In this document: in pieces, positions 1-27,554 of the stretch
How the letters are laid out: each line of letters opens with the position of its first letter
How positions within the stretch are numbered: the first letter of the stretch is position 1
Assembly (NCBI GenBank): GCA_012295275.1
Contig: CM022665.1
Location: 36,182,933 to 36,246,932 of the forward strand
From: Chrysomallon squamiferum
Taxonomy: Eukaryota > Mollusca > Gastropoda > Neomphalida > Peltospiridae
Length of the DNA: 64,000 bases
Reading direction: 5' to 3'
The notes under the pieces: model-generated
The model's database searches: none
The model's input: only the letters and a program-made list of their open reading frames with translations
Told to the model about the DNA's origin: nothing
Position numbers and translations under genes: made by a program

Positions 1-9343
<9,343 letters not shown>

Positions 9344-9357
9344 TTTCTTCTGTTAAG

Positions 9358-9660
9358 TTATTATTATTGTTGTTCGTAGTAGTAGTAGTAATAGAAACAG
9401 TAGTAGTGGCAGCAGCACTAGTACTAATGGAGGTGGAAGACGTAATAGTAGTAGTAGCAGCAATAGCAATAGTAGTAGCAGTAGTTGCACTAATATCTGT
9501 AGTAGTAGTAGTAGAAGTAGCTGTAATAGCACTAGTAGTAGTGGCAGTGGTAGAAGTAGCAGTGCAAGAAGTCGCAGTAAAAACACATGTATTAGTGGTA
9601 GTGGTTGAAGTAATAGTAGTAGAGGTGGTAGTAGTAGTAGCACGAATCAGCAGTAGCGCT
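9358..9660. repeat. degenerate (AGT)n trinucleotide array
   Basis: About 300 bp of interrupted AGT/GCA/GTA triplets immediately upstream (minus-strand sense) of the GABA-B-like start codon. Open frames through it are homopolymer-like Val or Leu strings and are not genes. It would lie in the 5' intron or 5' UTR of the receptor gene. Confidence 0.9.
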
Positions 9661-10648
9661 AGTAGTAATAGTTCCGCGTTTATTCTTTTTCTTCCTCGTC
9701 TTCTCTCAAAGAACAGACACTAGGTGTAACCGCACAGTTAACTAACGTAATGAGTGAAAATAAACTTCGCCTTGAACGAGTCAGACGTTGACCACTGAAA
9801 ATACTCTCAGATTAACGAGAGTCCCAGTTACGTGGAACCAGACTGACAATAACGTCATTGATGAAGTAAAAACACTACCTTCTCAGTTCTGTATTTGAAA
9901 GCTTTTAAAAGTAAAAATAAATAAATAAATAAACAAATCAGAATTCATATAAGTTAACAATAATGATTTAAGTTTAGAAGTTGCTAATATATCTTCCTTC
10001 GGATTCTTGAAAAGTCGTGAATTAATGTTACTGTAGAATTAGGATTTTATAAAACACTGCTGATGAAAGGAAATATTGTAAGTATAAATAAAATAAGTAA
10101 GATGATTGGCATTAAGAAACCACGCCTACAAAGTTTCGCTCGCTGTTTTCCTAGTCGATTTGTTTTTTTCTGTTTTACTCGGCAGTTAATGTAACAGGTG
10201 AATTAATTTCAGTATCACATTTACTTTGCTAACGAACCAAAAATACTTTTTTCTTCTTTTCTTTTTTTCTTTTTAATTATCAAGTTAGGAAAAGAAAAAA
10301 TGTAACTTCATTACTGTTTGTTTCCTAATTTCAATTTATTAGAGAAGAACTGGAAATGAGATGAAAACAATAACATACGTATTTGATTACACTGATCAAA
10401 ATAAACAGAAATTACAGTTTCAAAAGAAACATTATAACTCTGAGAGTACGATCAAGTTATTTCAGACTGTCTTGAGACTAGTGGCTTTGCTGCGCTGAAA
10501 AAAAGAATATTTAAAAGTAAAAATGCTAAGGCCTTTATATTGATTGTATTGGTTCTAATCAAGTTTGTAATTAAAACAGAAAACTTGAATTTTATATAAT
10601 TCTCTTCGGTTTTGTGTTACTTTTGATGTTTTCATTTTAAACTTAATT

Positions 10649-10687
<39 letters not shown>

Positions 10688-11755
10688 TTTTATTTTATTT
10701 TTAATATTATTATTATTATTTTTTATTACTATTGTCCTTTCTTCGTTTATAGTTTGTTCATTAAAAGAAGTCTTTGTTACTATTTCAATTGATCATTATG
10801 ACTTTTTTACAGATTATCTCCTTTGTTTGCTTTTCTTATTTTTTTCCTCAATTTTCTTTTTATTATTTTTAATTTTTAACTCTTATTTTACTTATTTATT
10901 TATTTAATATGCTTCATCTATCTTGCCTTTATTATTACTGTTGTTGTTGTTGTTGTCGTTGTCGTTTTGGTTTTACAGGCTTTTATTATTATTATTATTA
11001 TATTATATTCTTGTTATATTTTACTCTTTTCTTCTCTTTAGATTTTGTCTTGCTTCTTCATTTGTATTTTAGAGATTTCAGTATAAAAGTACGTTCTGTT
11101 TCACAGAACCAATTCAATGAAATTTTTTTTTTTTTTTTTTTTTTTTGTGGACGGTTATAATGAATCACAGAAACAGAAAATACATGTTTTTAAAATAATC
11201 TTAAGGAAGAAGATGTAATGTTTACCACTTGCAATAACATTTTTATCAAGTCTAATGAATACTGCTTTGTGCATGAATAAAAATACTGAGAAAATGTGTC
11301 AAGAGTGAAAAGAAAAAAAAATTAAAACTTCATAACGTCAGGCACAAATGTAATAAAATAAAAAAACATTTTTTGCTTTTGTTTTTGTTATTTCGTTCTT
11401 TTCTTTCTTTCTCTTTTTTTTTTTATCTCTCTCTCTCTCTCTATTTGGTATTATTTGTTTGTTTATTTTTAGAAATCAAATAAAGACGTATAATAAAACA
11501 AATAGTTTCATCGTAATTAATAAAGCTCGCTGTTAACAGGTGAAATCTATGGAGTTCAACACACACACAATGACATATAAAATTAATTAGCTAATGTAAT
11601 TAGCTTGCGACTGTGTTCTGATTCTAAGATGTCCTTGATACGTAATTTTAATTTTAATCGGATTTATTACTTAAAGACGTAATTTAGTTTTCTAAGCAAA
11701 CTATCTTTATAATTTCTCTTTTTTTATTCTTTTTTCTGTTTAGTTCTGTCATTCC

Positions 11756-11757
<2 letters not shown>

Positions 11758-11844
<87 letters not shown>
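11758..11844. repeat. (CT)n array
   Basis: About 43 uninterrupted units in the 9.7-16.2 kb intergenic stretch. Confidence 0.97.
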
Positions 11845-11846
<2 letters not shown>

Positions 11847-13198
11847 GCTCATGCCATCTGTGATGGTTATGTGTGTGCGAGTATGTATGTAAACTTGTGT
11901 GTGCTTATGAAAAAGTGTGTTAGCAGATCTTTATGTGTATTAGAGACGGACATAATCAGAGAGATTGAGAGACTGTGTGTGTGAGAGAGATATCTAATTA
12001 CGTTGCCGCTTCTGTAAAATGAATCAATATTATTTTAATAATATTTCTGACTTTGATCTAAAACCTCTTTGTAACTAAGCTGTAACTGATTGATTTGAGT
12101 AGTTGGAATTTCAGTTATTACTTGGAAAATAAATACTGGTATTTAATTTATTTATATATAATATATATTTATTCATATATAATATATATTTTGTACTGTT
12201 ATCTTGTTTTTTAACCTTGTTGTTGCTTCAGTGTCTTTAATTGGCATATTTCTGGGGTGAAAAGCTATGATATTTGAGATGTGCGGGCTTTTATAGTCTG
12301 GAGTAGTGTATAGTTTTTAGGTGAGAAAGATTACATTATTTTCAGAGATTTCGCTTCTGTATCTTAAGAAGTATATATGCATAAAAGTCATCCATTCTGT
12401 TGTTTAATTTGGTTACTATCTTTTTTCATAGCTTTATATTATACTGTATGTATTTTTAATGATTTGTATGTGTATGTGTGTACGTATGTGTGCGTAAGTG
12501 TGTGAGACAGAGAGTGTGTGATATTAAAAATATAAGAATGGGTAAATCACAGTAGTAGTAACTGATGTGGTAGAAGTAGTAGTAGTAGTCGTAGTAGCAG
12601 TGGTAGTAGTAGTAGTAGTAGAAGTAGTAATATAATATAATATAATGTGATATGATGTATGATAATGATGAAGATGATGAACACGATTGTGATAATAATA
12701 ATAAAATAATAATAATAAGAACAAAAACAAGAACAACAAAAACAGTTATAGTAATAGTAATAGTAGTATTAGTAGCACCAGTAGCAATAATAATAATAAT
12801 AATAAATATAATTTGAATTTGTATTATTTTTACAACGCTAAACATATCTTGGAAGCAAAAAGTTAAAGTGAATTAAACATAATTTTTTTATTTTATTTTC
12901 AACGATTTTGCTTTTAATTCTTCGTTTCTACTGATCGAATGTGAGAAAACACCCCAGAGTAAACTGTAATTTTACACTGAACCCTCCACAGATTTCGAAT
13001 TAACTTTGTTTTTGTTCAGGAAAACATCTGCAATTTGAGCACAATAATAATACAAAAACTCAAAGCAAAATTAATCCTGTCAAAATATGGATACTTAAAG
13101 AAATCAATAACTGTTACTAGAAACCTCCAAACTGTTGACATCAGTGTAGTGGCAAAAAGTTAGGACAAGTAAATTATAATGTTTTTTGATAAATATCT

Positions 13199-13212
13199 AA
13201 GTAGTAGTAGTA

Positions 13213-13295
<83 letters not shown>

Positions 13296-13342
13296 AAGAA
13301 GAAGAAGAAGAAGAAGAAGAAGAAGAAGAAGAAGAAGAAAAT
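13199..13342. repeat. compound (AGT)n-(AAT)n-(AAG)n array
   Basis: Three trinucleotide blocks in succession, with about 18 AAT and 24 AAG units. Long homopolymer-like frames on minus are artefacts. Confidence 0.95.
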
Positions 13343-13989
13343 AATAAATAAATAAATAAACAAAACAAAATGAAATAAAATAATAAAAACAACTTTTTGC
13401 ATTTTTGCTTGTCTTTCGTATTTTATTGTTACGTTTATATATAATGCATAATAGTAGTAATAGTAGTAGTAGTAGTAGAAGTAGTATCAGCAGCAGTAGT
13501 AGTAATCATAATATATTATGTGTCACTGAAACCATAGCATTCATTTGTTCCTACCCAGTGGGATTTGACGATTCGATCCACCTATAAACACAGTATCATC
13601 ACGTTTGTTTTCTTCACAACACTCTCACACACGCCCATTGCCAAGTTTCCCAGTCTCCGGATATGAACCTGAAATTTGTTGACCCATATTCTTCAGTCAA
13701 AGCATTTGCATGTTCTCTCTAAACTTAATATTTTATATTAATTACAATATATACTTAACTGATTGTGAAAATAATACCCTTTACACGTTCATTTAATTTT
13801 TGTCTTGTTCGGTGTATATCTGATCATGCATCTATTTTATTATGTGTCAAAATGACTTTAACTGAAACGCTTTCGATTGATGAGACTGTAAGGACTGAAA
13901 TACAGCATTATACAAGAAAGGGAAATAACTCATCTTCATTCATGTATGTGAGTGTGAGTGTGCAAGCGTATGCGTCTATGTATATACGA

Positions 13990-13992
<3 letters not shown>

Positions 13993-14037
<45 letters not shown>
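13993..14037. repeat. (TG)n array
   Basis: About 22 TG units. Confidence 0.95.
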
Positions 14038-14039
<2 letters not shown>

Positions 14040-15809
14040 AACTTATCTCAGTTTTCAAAACTTCCTGAATATCATAATGTACTGTCTTGAGGTACGGTAA
14101 GTAAAAGCCATTATTGTTAATAATTTAAGTTTATAAATTATACACTTGTTTCGTTGCGAAACTGTAAAGAAACACCTGAGCCACGAAACTAGCTACAGTC
14201 GTAAATTAGGAATTAATATTCTGTATTCTAAAATAAGTCAAAATGGTTCTGATATTGCCAGCTGCGTTATACACACTGGACAGAATTTACGTCAATAAAT
14301 CTCATTAACGGGGTTAACACGTATTACTTATAAGTATATAGGGCTGTATCAGTGTGTGTATATTAGCGCGGATGTGTGTTAGTGCGCATGTCTGGGGGTA
14401 TGTTGTTTGATACTAATGTGATTGTACATGTAGTTATTGTATGAAGTAAAAATCTGGCGTCACGCTCTCTGTTCCCGGCTCACAGCTAACAGAGACAATC
14501 ACTGAAGCACAGCAAATATTTCAATACTGATCGTTACAAGATGTACACAATTTTACCTCACAAGTATTTCCTAACTTATCTTATCTGCCTGTTTATTATA
14601 AAACATAAAGAATATTATTCAAGAATTTTTACTGCATGATTGAAATAAATTTATTGAAGGACCTATTATTCGTTTAAATTTCATAAATATGTTTAACCGA
14701 TATTTTGTTTCCTGAGCATAGAGGGACATTTCACAGGCTTGCTAACTCGTGTACAAATATTTATACGATTTTGAAAGTTCTGCTAATCAAGATTTAAGTG
14801 GCGAGAATAAAATGAATACTGTCAAAGCTGCGATTTACACTACACAAAAAATATAAATAAATTGGATTAAATTGAAATCCTAATAAACAGCCAGTTATGA
14901 AATGAGATTTAGATATCGCTCATTTTATATTTATTTGTTGCTACTATTATTATTATTAATATTATTTATTTATTTAATTATTTATTTATTTTACTGATTA
15001 TATAATTTGTTTCTATGGATTTATTATTCTCCTTTGATGAATAACCTGATTTAATACCAAAATAAACTAAAATAATCCAAAATTAATTTAAAGAAAAAAA
15101 AAATGATAATAATAATAACAATAATGATTACCCCAGTAAAGCACGTAATAATTACTCTTGTTAAATGAAGTGTCATTTACCAAGTTGCTATGTTACGAAT
15201 CTAAAATCGCTCATTAACAGATATTTTTCATTACGTTCGAACGCATAAAGCAACAGTCCCCAGCGCTTCAGATGTTCGCGATAATCCATAAACACCTTTG
15301 TTCACCATTCAACCTCAGCAAGATATACGTAGACACACACGAGTGACCAAGAAATAAGCAAATAAACACAGAAAGCCGTGTTCTATACCACAGTTAATAC
15401 CTGTTTACCAACTGCAGGACGTATAGTCAGTGAAAAAAAATAAAAAAATAATAATAATAATTGAAAAGTAACATTAAATGAAATAAAGTAAAATAAAATA
15501 AAAATGAAACGAAATGAAATGAAATAAAGTAAAATAAAATAAAAGTAAAATAAAATAAAATAAATAACCTTTGTTTCTTTTACATCATCTTTGCTCTTAT
15601 TATTGTTCCCATCATACACACTATAATTTTTATTATCGTTACGTATTTTTGTTTTCTACTTTTGTAAATAGTTAGTGGGTTTATATGTTCTTATATGCTG
15701 ATGCGCGTGAGTGATGATGGAGTGGGTAAAAATCTTGCAATAGATTTGTACAATGTCATAGTATGTCACTGACACAATTTAATTTTTTATTACTTTTTAT
15801 TATTATTAT

Positions 15810-15811
<2 letters not shown>

Positions 15812-15859
<48 letters not shown>

Positions 15860-15946
15860 TGGAACAAATTAATTCGGAAACAATTTGTTTCCTTTTTTCT
15901 TTCTTTCTTTTCTTTTCTTTTCTTTCCTTTTCTTTTCTCTCTGTCT

Positions 15947-15987
<41 letters not shown>
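15812..15987. repeat. paired long T tracts (45 and 37 T)
   Basis: T45 at 15812-15856 and T37 at 15951-15987, separated by a CT-rich stretch, about 200 bp upstream of the paralogue A start codon. Confidence 0.9.
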
Positions 15988-15989
<2 letters not shown>

Positions 15990-16192
15990 GGTGAGTATCC
16001 AAACAAAAATATTTACCTCGCCTAGCGGACTGTTTATTTGTTTGTGTGGATACCCAGGTGAATAGACTTTCATGGCATTTAGGTGACGCACCATGTCATA
16101 ACTAAATATAAAAAATATGACATTTATAGAACACTGCATGGACATAACTGGACTAAAATTAAACAGTTTTCAAAGAGTTTCATATTGGAACG

Positions 16193-20713
<4,521 letters not shown>

Positions 20714-22538
20714 TTTGGTTAATTTATTTATTTATTTATTTACATATTTATTTATTTATTTACTTATTTGCTTATTTATTTCGTTATTACTACACGTCAT
20801 ATTTCGCACATTGACGTTTCAGTCAAGTAGTTTTGGTTAATATTTTTTCCAGTTATTTTTTTAAATATTGAAATATTTATGTCATTATGTAATTATTAAA
20901 AATAATTTTAAAAAACCCCACATGTAATCATCAGTTTTATGATGACGGTGAGTTTCAATCAACAGACATTAAATATTTTATAATTACCAAACAGTAAATA
21001 AACAAAATATAAACAAGAAAATGTAACTGAAGCCCGTATTATGTATTTTGGAAACAACTGTTTAAATGCACATTCAAATGAAACCAAATAAATAATCAGA
21101 ACTGAGACATTAATACTAATGGACACTGTGGTTTTGACAGTCAAACATTATTGTAAACTGTTCACTATCATCAACATCATCAGTGCCAGTGTCTGAAATG
21201 CTTGTTATCACCGTCTAAGGGACGCAGGCGTTTTAGTGGCAATATGACTAGGAAATAATAATTACAGATTTAAACAGATAAATCTGTTATTCATCCACAA
21301 GACAGACAACACATTAACAAAATTAATAGTTGAAGTTACACTTATTTATTAATTACTTCACACGCAAGTTTATCTACTGAGTATACCAAGGTAAATTTAT
21401 AATTTCACAAAAGATTATCTCCGGTTTATTTGTCATTGGTTTATATTTTCTTTATTCATAAATCGATTACATACATATAAAAATTATCTTTATTTAATAC
21501 AGCGATACGAGTCCATCCACTGAAACACAATTTCACAGTCATCCAAAATATCTGTCTTCGTCACAGTCACATCATTATCAACACTGTTACCATTAGTATT
21601 ACTACAACTATTACTGTTCATTTTATTTGTGTGAAAAAATATTAAAAATGAATACTCAGGTAAATGTTATTAGTTATTTTGTTGTTTTTAAACAGAACAT
21701 ATTTTAGTGTCCAGTCTATCAGCTTGTTTGAAGGGAAACAACTCTTTAAACATTTCAAAACTTGAATACGTACATTTCTTTATTATTGTATGTGAGAATC
21801 AGTTGGTTTCCTTCGATTTGTGTATGTACATGATTATACATATGTTGACAAATATCTATACTATAAAATTATGTAACTTGTTCAGCAAAAGGTAACTAAA
21901 GTCATATAAATATGTACTCACTAATAAATATGACGATTATTTCCCTTTAATGTTTAGAAAAAAAATATCGATTAACAACAATATTAATACTTCAGTTAAG
22001 GCGTAAATTTTTATTTTCAAACAATATTAAATATTAATATTAATTACAACAAACAACTTTAAGATAAACGATATATTATACAAAGCGGTATGTGATAACA
22101 ATATGTTTTTACATGGATATGGCATAACACGTAGTTACATCATAATAGTCGGTATGATTACAGGCTTAGATAACAAGCGATTGGCATGCATGCTAACTAA
22201 CTACAGCAACCACCTAATTATAAACGTCACCTCTATTTCTTAAAATAGTTTTACTAATCGTGATTTTACAATGTACTATGATGTTTTCTGGAAAGTTTAT
22301 GTTCTAGATCTTTGCGTCACAATATCAAGAAAAAATATCTTTATCCGCTAACACCGTATTCCCAATTTTGTATTCATTTAAAGAAACAGTCTTTTATCTA
22401 ATATTATATTTATTTTACTTATGCAGTGTTCTGTCTAACACGTTCGTTGTGTGTTAATTTTCATTCAAACGAAATTATAGTTGTAATTATTTAATTTAAA
22501 TAAGAGAAAGAAAATAATGCATTTCAGTCTTGTGCCAT
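20714..22538. other. convergent intergenic spacer between channel genes A and B
   Basis: Holds the 3' UTRs of two convergent channel genes. AT-rich with no exon-like frame. Short ORFs near 20959-21144 and 21707-21895 show no recognisable domain. Nothing else supported. Confidence 0.6.
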
Positions 22539-25500
22539 TCATACAAATATCATCAAAAAACAGACCATGGTAATAACAACGAAAAGTAAGACATAAATTC
22601 TGAGACAAAAAGCGTCGAATATTTTTGCAATTTCCACCCATGATAGTTGCGTTTCTTTCTCATCTTCTTCCACGGAACTTGTAGAAAATGGCTCCACTAT
22701 TGTTACAGATTTTCTGCCTCTTGACGTATTATACTGAGAACTGTTCGCTTGAAAATCGCCAAATACTTTATTACTTTTTGAAGTTAAACCCCAGCAAGTC
22801 AGTGGTGACATGAAGTATTTCGTGAAATTAAAAAGCCAGAGAGGTATTGGTTGTTTGTCGCTCCGGAAGTAGATGTCAAGGGTCATCAGGGTGAGCACGA
22901 CAGATAACCCATTCAGAATGACGAGAATACTGATGTAGATGGCTGAAATTAAACAGCAAAATTATTTAGTAAATTCATTTTCGCATTATCGTGAGTTTAA
23001 TATTTTAAACGTACTTCTTATTAATAAAAGAAAAGGCTGTATCGTATTCTGTAAAATGTAAAATTTTAAATACATAAAACGGAAATAAAGATGTTTTCTT
23101 ATACTGAGAACATTTGAATAAATCTTTGTATTAAGATACTCATAGGTCTACGCCGTATACATGACACCTACTTATAAATATGAGTTAATTTGTTATTAAA
23201 GAATTATAATCTAAGCATTCTTATGGACGCCCAAATCATTAACACCCAGTGAGGCTAAAACTGAAAATATTATTAAAATGATCATAGAGATTTAAATATT
23301 AATAGAATTACACTTACACAAATGTATCGAGACGCATAAGTTGTTAATAGCTTTATTAAATAAAATATGAACACTCACTTAGAATCGCAATAGACTTGGA
23401 AGTGGTTGGTATCTGATCAGCAATCAGGGTAAGAAAGACAGATATAGACAACAAAACAGTCAAGGCGTAGCCCATCTTCTCGCCTGATTCAATGGGAAGC
23501 AGAAACACAAGAGCAGACAACACGGCCAGAGTCAGCACTGGAAGTAAAACGTTCAGTCCATAAAACTTGGTGAGCCTTTCTATCGTGACAGAGAACTGGA
23601 GCGTGGCGTACACCTCAGAATCCGTCACGTCAGTCGCCTCCGTCCTCTCCGCTTCCGTCGAGAGAAGATTCCACTCGCCGTTAGACTGGTAGCTCGACGA
23701 CTTTAAACCTTTATCGAGAAGAGTCAGGTTCAGTTCCCGGATGTTGTAACCCACGCTTTTCAGACTGATGTAACACGTCTGCGTGTCGAATGGATAGTAG
23801 GTGATGTCGATGTTGCAGTTGGTGTAGTAGATTCCTGGAGGATTCCAGATAACTTTGCCGTTACTAAGTACACGGAAAGGGACGTTGTCGTCATCAATGA
23901 CACTGAGATCGTCCACGCTGAAATGTCAGTTATGTAATACAGATACCATGAATAATTTCTATTTAATGTAAGTCTTATTCTTATCGCATATGACTCTTGT
24001 GCATTTTAGGCGATTAAAAAAATAAATTACTTGTGTGTTGGCAAAGAAAAGTAAAAACGCTGATTATGATTTTGATGATGATGGTGCTGATGAAGACGAC
24101 GATGACGTTTTACATTTATGCTTACGAATTCTCTACAACAACTGTCGGTCGCCATATTTCGTTTTGTGTAAAAAACATAAAGTTGATGTCGCTGTAAACA
24201 GATGAAGTATCCCAAGAAAGACGTTCATCTGTCCAAGTCTACAAAACAAACAAAAAATAAATAAATACATAAATAAATATCTTGTGTGTAGTTGAATGTG
24301 ACACAGATTTTCCCATTATTTGTTTATGTTTATGAAAAAATGTGTGTTATGTTCATGTGTGCAAATCTATTCCGTTTGTTTTATGTCGTTCTTATCTTTC
24401 TGGCTCGGAAGAAGTTTAACTTTTTTCAGTTACTGACAACAGGGGAGAACATTTGTTAATTATTTATCATCGGCAGTTGGACAAGGAACGTCTGATAGCA
24501 GACTTCACGCAACTTGTTTGGAGAAACAAAAAGGAAAACGTTAATTTTTTTTTTATAACTGAGCCTCTACATATAAAAGAAATGACGTCGATATAAGATG
24601 ATGGTGATGAAGATGGTGGCAATGATAATGCCGAGGTTAAGAATGGCGGATGAATATTACGCGGACAGTCTAATGAGCGGTCTTTTCTTCTTCTTCTTCT
24701 TCCTCTATTAGCATCATCAAATTCTTCATCTCTAAAGAACAAACTCTACATATTTACTCGCAACGATACAGACACTTACCATTACAAACCAGCCTGATAC
24801 AGAGAATGTCTGAGCACGGATAACCTGTAAATATATAAATAGAAAGTAAAACAAAAATGTAATTGCTTTTTACTAACACTTTGTGTTTTATATCAGTATT
24901 CATGGAAGGAAGTAGTCATGTGTTTATGCATGACTGGTACAAACCCGACCTTAATAAAAACAAAATATGATAACGTAGTTTATGATGTGGGTATATGTAA
25001 GCAAAATGTCTTTTAGATATTTAACTAAGAATGACTGTTGTGACCGTCTCTTCTGACATTCCAGTAGAGTTCTACACAGCAGAGTCTAAGATTTTATTCT
25101 CTAAACACATTGCATTTATCACTCACCAGTTCATTGATAGTGATGAGATTAAACATGATGCTGGCGTCCACGATGTTGTTAGGACGGACGCCTTTGTTGT
25201 AGCTACTTAACAGTTGCGTTCTGAGATCGCCTTCTACAGTAGAGTTGAAAGCACATTGCGTAGAAGGAACTGAAAATAAATATGTTGTATCACAAAAATC
25301 AAAACAAGTTGAGGATGGGCCCTTGCAAGGCTTGCATGAATCATTGATTATGAGTAGAAAACACAAGTTAGCCTTATTTATGTATTTGTTGTTTTGTTGT
25401 TGTCTTTTGTTAGTTTGTTGTTTGTTGTTGTCTTTTGTTAGTTTGTTTGTTTGTGTGTTGTTTGTTGAGATTGTTTTGTGTTGCCTGATTTGTTGTTTGT

Positions 25501-26341
25501 GGTAATAGGCCTTTTCAAGACATACGGAAATAGTGTCTGCAGCACACGTGTTTCAGTCTTGTGAGTGACTTTATTAAGGTTAATATGTTAATCCTAACCT
25601 GAACTCAGCTACTTAATAATGTGATCACAAGGTTCATAATACAGCTGTCAGTAAATGCTGGGCATATCTACATACGGTAACAAAAGAGAAAATACCCTTG
25701 AGAATTTAGCACCTAATTAGGAGAGAGTGAAAAACAAAAAGACAGAGTGTAAAATAAACAGAGAACGTGAGGTACAAAACTAGCTAGTAAAGGGAGAAAC
25801 AAACAAACACAAAGAAAAAAACTCAAAGACAAAATAATCATTACAGGGGAAATTGTATTATGTTGTAAACAACACAGAAAATAGACAAAATTATTTAATA
25901 GTCAACACGTGCATCTTTGGTATGAGAAATAAAACATGTAAAGCTCGGACAAAATGGGAAAACTCCTGAATGACAGACGGGAAAACTGACAAATACAGAT
26001 GGAGAAAATAAATAAAACGAGCTGCAGGTGCTGGAATTAATTGTCAGTAATACCCCAAAGTGAATGAAATCCTTCACATGCCAAGCTAATGACCAGAACT
26101 ATATTTTTGTCCTCATAAATACAAAATAACAAGCGGATTCTGGCATCATTCCTGGAACTGGACATTAATACATATTCCCAAATTACAAAATATAGAAGAC
26201 AAAATAACAATAATATGCGTATGTATTTTACTGAAAATATTAAGAAGTTAGTACAAATACACACTTGCTCTTACCGTGTGATACAAGCACAATCAGCGGT
26301 AACAACAGAAACAATAAATCCACTGAAATTGGCGGTTTCAT
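22539..26341 (-). CDS. nicotinic-receptor-like Cys-loop channel subunit (paralogue B), complete
   Basis: Six coding exons on minus: 26275-26341, 25127-25269, 24780-24824, 24126-24238, 23379-23917 and 22539-22942, 436 aa, with the same phases as paralogue A. The signal peptide begins MKPPISVDLLFLLLPL. The extracellular domain has VRPNNIVD, GWFVM, WTDERLSW, WRPT (loop A), the Cys-loop CNIDITYYPFDTQTC and SLKSVGYN in place of the loop-B Trp. There are no vicinal cysteines in the loop-C region. GEKMGYALTVLL begins TM2 with the -1' Glu, and ADQIPTTS closes it. TM4 lies at the end (LRIYVLLFVVITMV). The loop between TM3 and TM4 is short and Ser-rich. Direct-tandem neighbour of paralogue C, with which it shares near-identical blocks. 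A cation-permeable subunit of a pentamer that may supply the complementary face (loop-D Trp kept). Ligand unknown. Confidence 0.93.
22855..23036. repeat. 182-bp tract identical to 30398-30579 (exon 6 start plus intron 5)
   Basis: Reading base by base I found no difference between this tract and 30398-30579. It includes the first half of exon 6 (TM3) and 94 bp of intron, a region that should diverge fastest. Flanking sequence on both sides is clearly different. Recent gene conversion or a very local duplication is the simplest explanation. Confidence 0.9.
24121..24236. repeat. 116-bp near-identical tract (exon 4), partner 31591-31706
   Basis: One base differs (24161, giving Asn in B and Lys in C). 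The tract covers almost exactly exon 4 plus its donor. Intron flanks are unrelated. Confidence 0.85.
24984..25289. repeat. 306-bp near-identical tract (exon 2 plus intron), partner 33190-33495
   Basis: Constant offset of 8206 bp without indels and only a handful of mismatches, although about half of it is intron. Outside these limits the introns do not align. Confidence 0.85.
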
Positions 26342-26447
26342 CTTTTGTACATACCAGTCGCCGTCTCTGTGTAGAAAAAAACACAAGTTTCTGTCTCTGT
26401 TCTTTCAATCAGTGTTGCTGGCACAAAACGATATCGTGTTCAAACGT
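26342..26447 (-). promoter_or_regulatory. conserved 5' flank / 5' UTR of paralogue B
   Basis: About 105 bp directly upstream of the start codon is nearly identical to the same stretch upstream of paralogue C, and diverges beyond it. This suggests a shared 5' UTR and perhaps core promoter. No TATA box is evident. Whether it is transcribed leader or promoter cannot be decided from sequence. Confidence 0.4.
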
Positions 26448-26853
26448 TTGCACGGACAATACAACGCTGATAACCCCAGGTCGCTGCGTTACGCAATCAT
26501 CGTGTTTTCATGCAAGTAATTTTTCAAGCCCGCTGCAATTGCCTAGAGGTAAGTGCCCTCTTTCGGCAGACTTTTTAATCCCGGCATAACTGGATATTTT
26601 CCAATCATTTGATTTTGTCCAACAAGGAAAAGTTTTGTAGCAGTTGTTTTTTGTGAAATTTTTTATTTTTTATTTTATTTTCTATCTTCACAGTGATGAT
26701 GTTCAAGGTTTCGGAAACAAGAAAAACAACAACAGGTCATTAAATAAATGTTTACTTAGCGATGACACTATCTGTATAAAAATGTAATAATAAAACAAAA
26801 ATAAATATGTTTAGTGAATTTAAATAACACACTATACAGTAATAATAAATAAT

Positions 26854-26857
<4 letters not shown>

Positions 26858-26949
<92 letters not shown>
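26858..26949. repeat. (GA)n array
   Basis: About 45 units, 0.5 kb upstream of paralogue B. Confidence 0.97.
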
Positions 26950-26952
<3 letters not shown>

Positions 26953-27069
26953 CGTTTTTCTTTGTTTCAGTCGAAATTACGGTGCCAGTTCTTAACAGTT
27001 TTCTAACTTAAGTGTTTAGGAGATAGTGGCAATGTCTGCAGAACAAGTTCAGTGGTCTAAGTTAAAGCA

Positions 27070-27554
27070 GGGGTTGCCAAAGTGATCGCTGGCTACTCTC
27101 GCGGGGACGATGAAATCTAAATGGTCTTGCGAGATAGGTTGGTCTTTATGATGATTTTTAGATATTTTAATAATAAAAATTATAAAAATAAAAACATAAA
27201 TTAAAATTAAAAAAATTAATAATAATAAAAAAAATAAAAAAATTCCCATGATTTGTATAGCGAACTATTTTGAAGTAATGAAAGATTAACTCTAGATATC
27301 ACAAAATCTTTTTTATTTGACATTCCCCACTTCGTATATAACTGAGGCTGGATTTAGTCATCCTAACGCACTTCAGTTAAGCAGCAAAACATGACAAACT
27401 TGTAAGAAATAATAACGCAGTTATTGTAATTTCAAAACACTTCATAAAACAGATTTAAAAAGTGTTTAATGTCAAAATTTCCATTGTGCGGGTGGTGTCC
27501 GAATTTTTATATCATCATTAAAGCGGTCGATGAAATAAAATGTTTGGCAACCCC
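27070..27554. mobile_element. candidate MITE bounded by 12-bp inverted repeats (hAT-like end)
   Basis: GGGGTTGCCAAA at 27070-27081 is matched by its exact reverse complement at 27543-27554, and the left end reads CAGGGGTTGCCAAAG. CAGGGGTTG-type ends are typical of hAT elements. The interior has no transposase frame. No clean 8-bp target duplication could be read, so the call is tentative. Confidence 0.4.

Larger units (their letters stand above)
9661..16192. other. intergenic, repeat-rich, no gene seen
   Basis: AT-rich DNA containing CT, AGT, AAT-AAG and TG arrays and two long T runs. Part of it may be 5' non-coding exon or promoter of the GABA-B-like gene (minus strand) or promoter of the channel gene at 16193. 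I found no exon with convincing coding character. The open frames are simple-repeat translations. Confidence 0.6.

Noticed and set aside
26215-26589. Plus-strand 124-codon frame over the 5' end of paralogue B, and the similar plus-strand frame at 34564
   Set aside because: Antisense shadow of the conserved signal exon and 5' flank of the two channel genes.
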